Shown: one piece after another, positions 58,562-64,000 of the stretch | Numbering within the stretch: the stretch's first letter is position 1 | How the letters are laid out: each line of letters opens with the position of its first letter | Assembly: GCA_039519185.1 (NCBI GenBank) | Contig: CM076847.1 | Location: forward strand, 49,483,708 to 49,547,707 | DNA from: Astragalus membranaceus | Lineage: Eukaryota > Streptophyta > Magnoliopsida > Fabales > Fabaceae | Direction of reading: 5' to 3' | Length of the DNA stretch: 64,000 bases | Translations under genes and position numbers: made by a program | The notes under the pieces: model-generated | Told to the model about the DNA's origin: nothing | What the model saw: the letters and a program-made list of their open reading frames with translations, nothing else | The model's database searches: none

Positions 58562-60083
58562 GACGTCTCCTGTTCTGACGTTGCCAAATCCGGGAGAGCC
58601 GTTCGTGGTGTATTGTGATGCTTCGAAGATGGGTCTAGGTGGCGTGCTTATGCAAGATGGGAAGGTGATTGCTTATGCGTCGAGGCAATTAAGGATTCAT
58701 GAGAAGAATTATCCAACGCATGATTTGGAGTTGGCTGCAGTAGTCTTTGTGCTGAAGATTTGGAGGCACTATTTGTATGGTTCCAGATTTGAGGTGTTCA
58801 GTGATCATAAGAGTTTGAAGTATTTGTTTGACCAGAAGGAGCTAAATATGAGGCAGCGAAGGTGGTTAGAATTGTTGAAAGACTATGATTTCGGTTTGAA
58901 CTATCATCCAGGCAAAGCTAATGTCGTGGCTGATGCTTTAAGTCGAAAGTCCTTGCATATGTCGGCAATGATGGCTAAGGAGTTAGAGTTGATCGAAGAA
59001 TTCAGGGATTTGAGTTTGGTTTGTGAAGTGTCGCTTCAGAGTGTTAAGTTGGGTATGTTGAAGATTGATAATGAGTTCCTTTACAGTATCAGAGAAGCCC
59101 AAAAGCTGGATATCAAGTTGGTGGATTTGATGGTCGGGGATGATCAGCCTGAGGGTAGTGACTTTAAGTTGGATGTGCATGGTGTTTTGAGATTCCGTAA
59201 TAGGATTTGTATTCCTGAAGGCGCAGAGCTGAAGAGAGCAATTTTAGAGGAGGGTCATCGAAGTAAGTTGAGTATTCATCCGGGAGCTACGAAGATGTAT
59301 CAAGATCTGAAGAAGTTGTTTTGGTGGCCTGGTATGAAGCGAGATGTAGCACAATTTGTGTATGCCTGTTTGACTTGCCAGAAGTCAAAGGTGGAGCATC
59401 AGAAGCCTGCTGGACTGATGCAACCGTTAGAAATTCCGGAGTGGAAATGGGATAGCATTTCGATGGATTTTGTAACGGGATTGCCTAGTACTACGAAAGG
59501 GTATGATGCAATTTGGGGGATTGTTGACAGGTTGACAAAATCGTCTCATTTTGTTCCTATCAGCATCACGTATCCGGTGTCGAAGTTGGCAGAGATTTAT
59601 ATTCGGGAAATTGTGAAGCTTCATGAGGTTCCTAAGAGTATTGTTTCGGATAGATATCCGAGGTTCACTTCAGATTTTTGGAAGAGTTTGCAAGAGAAGT
59701 TGGGGTCTAAGCTGAGGTTGAGTTCGGCATATCATCCTCAGACAGATGGTCAGTCAGAAAGGGGGATTCATTCATTAAAGGATTTGTTGAGGGCTTGTGT
59801 TTTGGAACAAGGAGGTTCGTGGGATTCCTACCTTCCACTGATAGAGTTCACGTATAACAATAGTTACCATTCTAGTATCGGGATAGCACCTTTTGAGGAA
59901 TTGTATGGTCCGAAGTGTAGAACCCCGCTGTGTTGGTATGAGTTTGGAGAGAGTGTGGTGCTTGGACCGGAAATTGTTCGGGAGACAAACGAGAAGATAA
60001 AGTTCATCCGTGAGAAGATGAAGGCTTCGCAGAGTCGTCAGAAGAGTTATCACGACAAGAGGAGAAAAGATTTAGAGTTCTAG
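58482..60083 (+). pseudogene. TE10 pol, part 2: RNase H and integrase
   Basis: Resumes at the codon where TE11 entered (LTCKGKAFVWD), in the second copy of the 120-bp duplication. It holds an RNase H (YCDASK, FSDHKSLKYL, ADALSRK), a complete integrase zinc finger (GHRSKLSIH then CLTCQ) and the integrase core with MDFVTGLP, SDRYPRFTS and QSER. There are exactly 35 residues between the second Asp and the Glu; the usual D after SDR is Y. A single-base change makes CAG into TAG at 60081-60083 (TE11 has CAG), cutting off the C-terminal part, which stays open in the same frame. Confidence 0.9.
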
Positions 60084-60533
60084 GATGGTGAGCATGTATT
60101 TTTGAGAGTCACTCCAGTGATCGGTGTTGGCCGTGCTTTGAAGTCGAAGAAGCTCACTCCTCGATTCATTGGTCCTTATCAGATTTTCGGGAGAGTTGGG
60201 AATGTGGCGTATAGAGTGGCTTTACCGCCAAATCTTTCGAATTTGCACGACGTGTTTCACGTGTCGCAACTTCGGAAGTACATTTCGGATCCGTCTCATG
60301 TGATCCACATGGATGACGTGGAGGTGCGGGATAATCTCACGGTGGAGACTATGCCTGTGCGGATTGAAGACCATGAGGTGAAGGTGTTAAGAGGCAAAGA
60401 AATTGCATTGGTGAAGGTGGTCTGGTTAGGAGCTGCCGGTGAGAGCATGACTTGGGAGTTGGAGAGTAAGATGCGGGAGTCCTATCCAGAGCTGTTTGAT
60501 TCAGGTGAGTTTTCGAGGACGAAAACATTCTAA
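60084..60533 (+). pseudogene. TE10 integrase C-terminus with chromodomain-like end
   Basis: In frame with the preceding piece but behind the TAG. It has the GPY/F-type module (LTPRFIGPYQI, HDVFHVSQLRKY) and then a chromodomain-like segment with an ALVKVVWLG strand and an ESMTWELESKMRESYPELF helix. This is the divergent C-terminal chromodomain typical of Tekay-type chromoviruses, thought to steer integration to heterochromatin. The reading ends at 60531-60533 just before the PPT. Confidence 0.85.
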
Positions 60534-60545
60534 GTGGGGGAGAGT
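60532..60545 (+). promoter_or_regulatory. Polypurine tract of TE10
   Basis: AAGTGGGGGAGAGT immediately before the 3' LTR; overlaps the end of pol. Confidence 0.9.
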
Positions 60546-61877
60546 TGTAACGCCCAAATATTTAATTAAATTATTTAATTAAATATTTAGGTATCCAATT
60601 ATTTATTTATTTATTTATTTTAGTTGGTGTAATTATATTAGCGTTGGATTAAGAGGTGTGTAATTGAATATTAGAGGATGGTGTTAGTGATCAGGCTTAA
60701 GCTGGAGGAAAGCCCGTGATCCAAGTCCACTAGCTAGGCGCATAGGTGAAGCGCCTAGGCTAGGGTTTGGTGCTCATTTGCGAATTGCTTTGAGAAAAAA
60801 AGAAGAAAGAAAAGTCGCGAAATAGAGAGAGGAGAAGAGAGGGAGGATTCGGCGCACCCAAGGGAGGAGAAGAAGAGGAGTTCGCACATCCAAGGAGAAG
60901 AGAGGAGTTGTGTTGTTCAGGTTCTGTAGGTGACTTGATTCAAGAGGATTAGTGCTCTCCTACAATAAGGTAAGGGTGGGGTTCTTCCTTATAATGGGGT
61001 TTCATGATGGGGTTATGTGGGGATAGGTCCTATGATACCTCTTGATTGATTTTGATGTTTGATTTGGTGATAGTTGAATTATAACTAGGTTGAATTGAAA
61101 TTTGACTCGTTGGTGATTGTTGTGACTCTAAAAATTGGTGATTTATTGTTGTTATAACTAATTGAATGCTAGGTGTTCGATTAATTGTTGTTTCGTGTGA
61201 TGGTTGACAATTCATGGTGATTGACATTGGTGGTCAAGGATTGGTGATTTAAATTGGTGGAATAACGAAAATATTGACCCCTAGGGCGCCATTGTCCTAG
61301 TTGCTGATTTTGGGGCCCTGGCGCTGGGCGCCATGCTGGGCGCTGCGTGTTGCTGTTTCTGGCGCCCTGCTGCTGGGCGTCGTGTGCTATGTTCCAGTCG
61401 TGTTGCGTTTGGGTGTCTGTGTTGCTGTTTTAGGCGCCCAGTGCCTGGGCGCCGTGTCTGGTGGGTGTGTGCGTGTGCCAGTGTGTGTGTGTTGCTGTGT
61501 CTTGACGCCATGGGCGCCTGTGTCTAGGTGTGTTGCGCGCTGAGTCTTGGCGCAGGGGCGCCATGGCCGCCTGTGTCTGGGTGTGTTGCGCGCTGTGTCT
61601 TGGCGCAGGGGCGCCAAGGGCGCCATATCCTGCCATGTTGCGTTTTTGTGTTGCTTGGGCGCCAAGGGCGCCAGTTTCTGTCGCTGGCCAGTTTCCAGCA
61701 TGTTGCCTGCTAGGCGCCCAGTGCCTGGGCGCCATTTTCAGGTTGTTCCTCAATTTTTCCCTGGTTTTGTTTTGGACATATCTTTTGACTCGGGAGTCCG
61801 ATTTAGACGTTTCAAAATGTTTTGGAAAGCTTATTCAGAGGCCTAGCTGAATATTCTAAATTGAGGCACAGTAGTCT
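60546..61877 (+). mobile_element. TE10 3' LTR, cut by TE12
   Basis: Follows 48410-49692 of the 5' LTR up to GTAGTCT, where TE12 enters (AGTCT at 61873-61877 would be the TSD). It carries a ~55-bp segment (about 61141-61195) absent from the 5' copy, and the donor-like AATAAG|GTAAGGG at 60969/60970. Confidence 0.9.
61283..61735. repeat. GGCGCC-rich segment of TE10 3' LTR
   Basis: Counterpart of 49083-49545 with a few lost and gained GGCGCC words. The ORFs here are composition artefacts. Confidence 0.9.
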
Positions 61878-64000
61878 TGTAACACCCCGATAATTTCTAA
61901 CTTGTAGGAACTACCGAAATGCACTACTGGCATACATCAGAGTGGCTTTCCTTTTTAAATATTGAACACATTCTAAAATTCGATGAAAATCATCAAACGG
62001 GTAAGCATAACAGAACATGAAACACATGAAGTCGGTTCTCACATAACTCGAACTAGTGTTCAATACAAAATCAGAAAGTCTGCGGAAGCGATTTACAACT
62101 TAATACAAGTACAAGTCGTACAATCGAATATCTATGACAAAGAGGGAAACCAAAATACATAAACATAACAAAATAGACGACAGCGTCTCCACGAAGCGGT
62201 TCCACGACAATTGCTCCTGCACATCCTACTTCTACCTGTAACACTGAAAAACAACAACATGGATTGGGTGAGACAACTTGTCTTAGTGAGTTCTATCGCG
62301 ACCTCTTACTAACTCTCGCGGTTCAGTTATGCTTGATTCGTTACTCTTGATTCATGAGTTCGTAGTCTTTAATTCGACTATGTGGAACATACAACGTGTA
62401 CTCGTGGCCCTTCTAAGCGACACACAAGGCACACACACTGACAATGATTCTTAGCATATCACCGGTGACTTTATTTGAAAGCACCGGCAAACCCAATCCC
62501 CGGCCATTTCTACTACCAAGGGACAAACAATGACGGGGCCTAAGGTCATAAGGAATCGTGACTTCCTCGCCCTTAGTACAATAATCGTGAAAACTAGGGT
62601 CGTCACCCTAACATGGTGTATAATATAAATACATGAACAATGAGCAGTGAACAATGAACGATGAACTTAATCAAACCATGAGCCTATGCTTAACAGTGAA
62701 CTTGTACTTGACTTAGTCTTGTACTAACAAGATCTTATTATTAGGTGATCTAGTTACTAACTTAATCTTATAATTAAGTGATCCCACATGGCTTACTAAG
62801 GCTTACTAACCCAACTTATCATGATGCTAATCCAAGTAGTCCAGCACAATACATCAATCACATAAAGCAATATCCATGGCATACGCTTATCTCAATCACA
62901 ATCATATCATGACAATCAAATCCATAACACATTCCATGTACCCGCATTGGGCCGTTTATAAAACCATGGACCGCAAGGGTCGTTATTAAAATTAGCATGA
63001 ACGTGACAATGATCCAAACACAAGTAGTTTCCATGAATTACGGTTATATTGTTGTTGTATAACATTGGGAAGGGATTAGGATGGGTTTAGAATCAATTAG
63101 GAAGGCTTTGAACACATTTTGAAAATGTGGGCAGGAGCATACGCACGACCCGTGCTTGATGGCGCACGATCCGTGCGCGAAATCAACACTCAGCAGTCCT
63201 GTGAATCAGAAGGAAACGTACGACCCGTGCGCTGGGCGCACGGTCCGTGCCTGTCTCACAGACTTGCTGTAATGCCATTTCGAGCCCTTTTTCGAATCCG
63301 TTTCGTGTCCAAACTCCATTCCGATCGATACCTAACTCATCAACCTTCAAAAAGGTAACATTATCCAGCCAAACAATCCACATATCAATCAATCAATCAC
63401 AACAACAATCAAAGTCTCAATCAACCAATCATGCAATTCAATCATTCAAGCGACATTTTCACAAAATGGTTTTTAACGATGATTTTCACAAAACGAAAGA
63501 CCGACTCAGAAAGCATGACCAATATTCTTAAATTAATTCCCTAGTTAGTATAGAACTCACCTTTAGAAGACAAACAACAATCACACCGAGACTTCGAGAA
63601 AGCACGGTGACTCACGAACTTGCTCCTAGACAGCCCCCAAAACTGAAACTCAGACTTCCAATGGCTTGCACTTTGAAACCCCAAACACCCAAATGATTTC
63701 TAAGCTGTTCCAGTTCGTGATTCAGGTACAGGGAATGGTTCTATAGCTTCTCATTCCAACATGCAAGAGGTTCAGAGTTTCTGTTTGGTCATGAAAAGCT
63801 TGATGATTGATAATGGTGATTTTGGCTTAGAGAGGGAAGGGATTTCGAATTTGGTATGAATGAAAAGGGGGAGATGAGCTGATTCTGGTGATGTTAATGG
63901 ATCATACATGCAAGGAGTTCTGAGAAAACCCTCTTCTCTTCCCTTCTCTCACTCTCGCACCCTCTCCTCCTTCCCTCCCTAGTTCAGTTTCTGATTCTAA
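61878..64000 (-). mobile_element. TE12: LTR of the TE6 family, minus strand, runs off window
   Basis: Starts TGTAACACCCCG and follows TE6 in order: GCACTACTGGCATACATCAG, GTCTGCGGAAGCGATTTACA, GGATTGGGTGAGACAACTTG, TCACCGGT and a dyad cluster. If it is the length of TE6 it would end about 0.8 kb past the window. No coding region is visible, so whether it is a solo LTR or the 3' LTR of a whole minus-strand element cannot be told. Confidence 0.75.
63140..63262. repeat. CGCACG...CGTGCG dyad cluster in TE12
   Basis: Four dyads: CGCACGACCCGTGC, GCGCACGATCCGTGCGC, TACGACCCGTGCGC and GCGCACGGTCCGTGCC. The spacing matches the TE6 cluster at 25027-25138 although the sequence between is different. Confidence 0.8.

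Larger units (their letters stand above)
48410..61877 (+). mobile_element. TE10: Tekay-like element lacking gag/protease, split by TE11
   Basis: 5' LTR 48410-50854, primer site 50859-50870, pol interrupted by TE11 (51801-58361), PPT 60532-60545, and 3' LTR from 60546 cut by TE12 at 61878. It was inserted into the satellite; the left flank is GTTGG (48405-48409) and the right flank lies outside the window. The gag and protease are gone, so pol starts from the gag ATG. The LTR copies differ by many substitutions and a ~55-bp indel (61141-61195 absent near 48999), making TE10 clearly older than TE8. Confidence 0.85.

Overview
This window looks like heterochromatic, repeat-packed DNA from a eudicot plant, probably a legume. 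The evidence is plant-type Ty3/gypsy elements (Tekay/Del-like chromoviruses with a tRNA-iMet primer site, and Ogre/Tat-like LTRs beginning TGTCATACCC), a plant L1 LINE with a C-terminal RNase H, and a ~372-bp satellite. The species is an inference. I find no host protein-coding gene and no host RNA gene. All real coding sequence belongs to transposable elements and most of it is broken.

Layout. 1-16139 is the 3' part of an Ogre/Tat-like element: noncoding interior, polypurine tract (PPT), then a 3.6-kb 3' LTR at 12575-16139. A LINE (minus strand, 1478-6890) lies in its interior, a Tekay-type solo LTR (1785-6005) is in the LINE, and a copia-like solo LTR (2839-4680) is in that LTR. 16140-48409 is a satellite array (six blocks, monomer ~372 bp) split by insertions. 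These are two copies of a TGATAAG...CTATCA solo LTR (17254-19601, 20723-22847), a minus-strand solo LTR (23771-26727), and a solo LTR (29841-43450). The last holds a complete non-autonomous element (30265-41189), whose own 3' LTR holds an Ogre-like solo LTR (38365-40625). 48410-61877 is a Tekay-like element lacking gag and protease. Its pol is split by a second, more complete Tekay-like element (51801-58361) and its 3' LTR is cut by a minus-strand LTR running off the window (61878-64000). Almost every boundary was fixed from TG/CA ends plus a 5-bp target-site duplication (TSD).

How the parts fit together. The satellite is the oldest layer. The duplicated solo LTR and the two insertions in identical monomer phase show unequal exchange copying satellite plus insert together. 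The two Tekay-like elements carry the gag, protease, reverse transcriptase, RNase H, integrase and chromodomain pieces that an autonomous relative would need. The non-autonomous element at 30265 keeps only LTRs, primer site, leader, a protease scrap and PPT, so it must have moved in trans.

Most interesting observations: (1) five Tekay-type LTRs share an AAG|GT(A/T)AGGG donor-like site and a CAG|GT acceptor-like site bracketing the fast-changing GC-rich and minisatellite part, as if the LTR held an intron; (2) four LTR families each carry a dense array of a different short palindrome (GGCGCC, AATCGATT in two families, CGCACG-ATC-CGTGCG); (3) a near-identical 1486-bp higher-order repeat of the satellite, whose monomer looks like a PPT/LTR junction; (4) co-duplication of insertions with satellite; (5) an exact 120-bp duplication spanning an LTR/pol junction.
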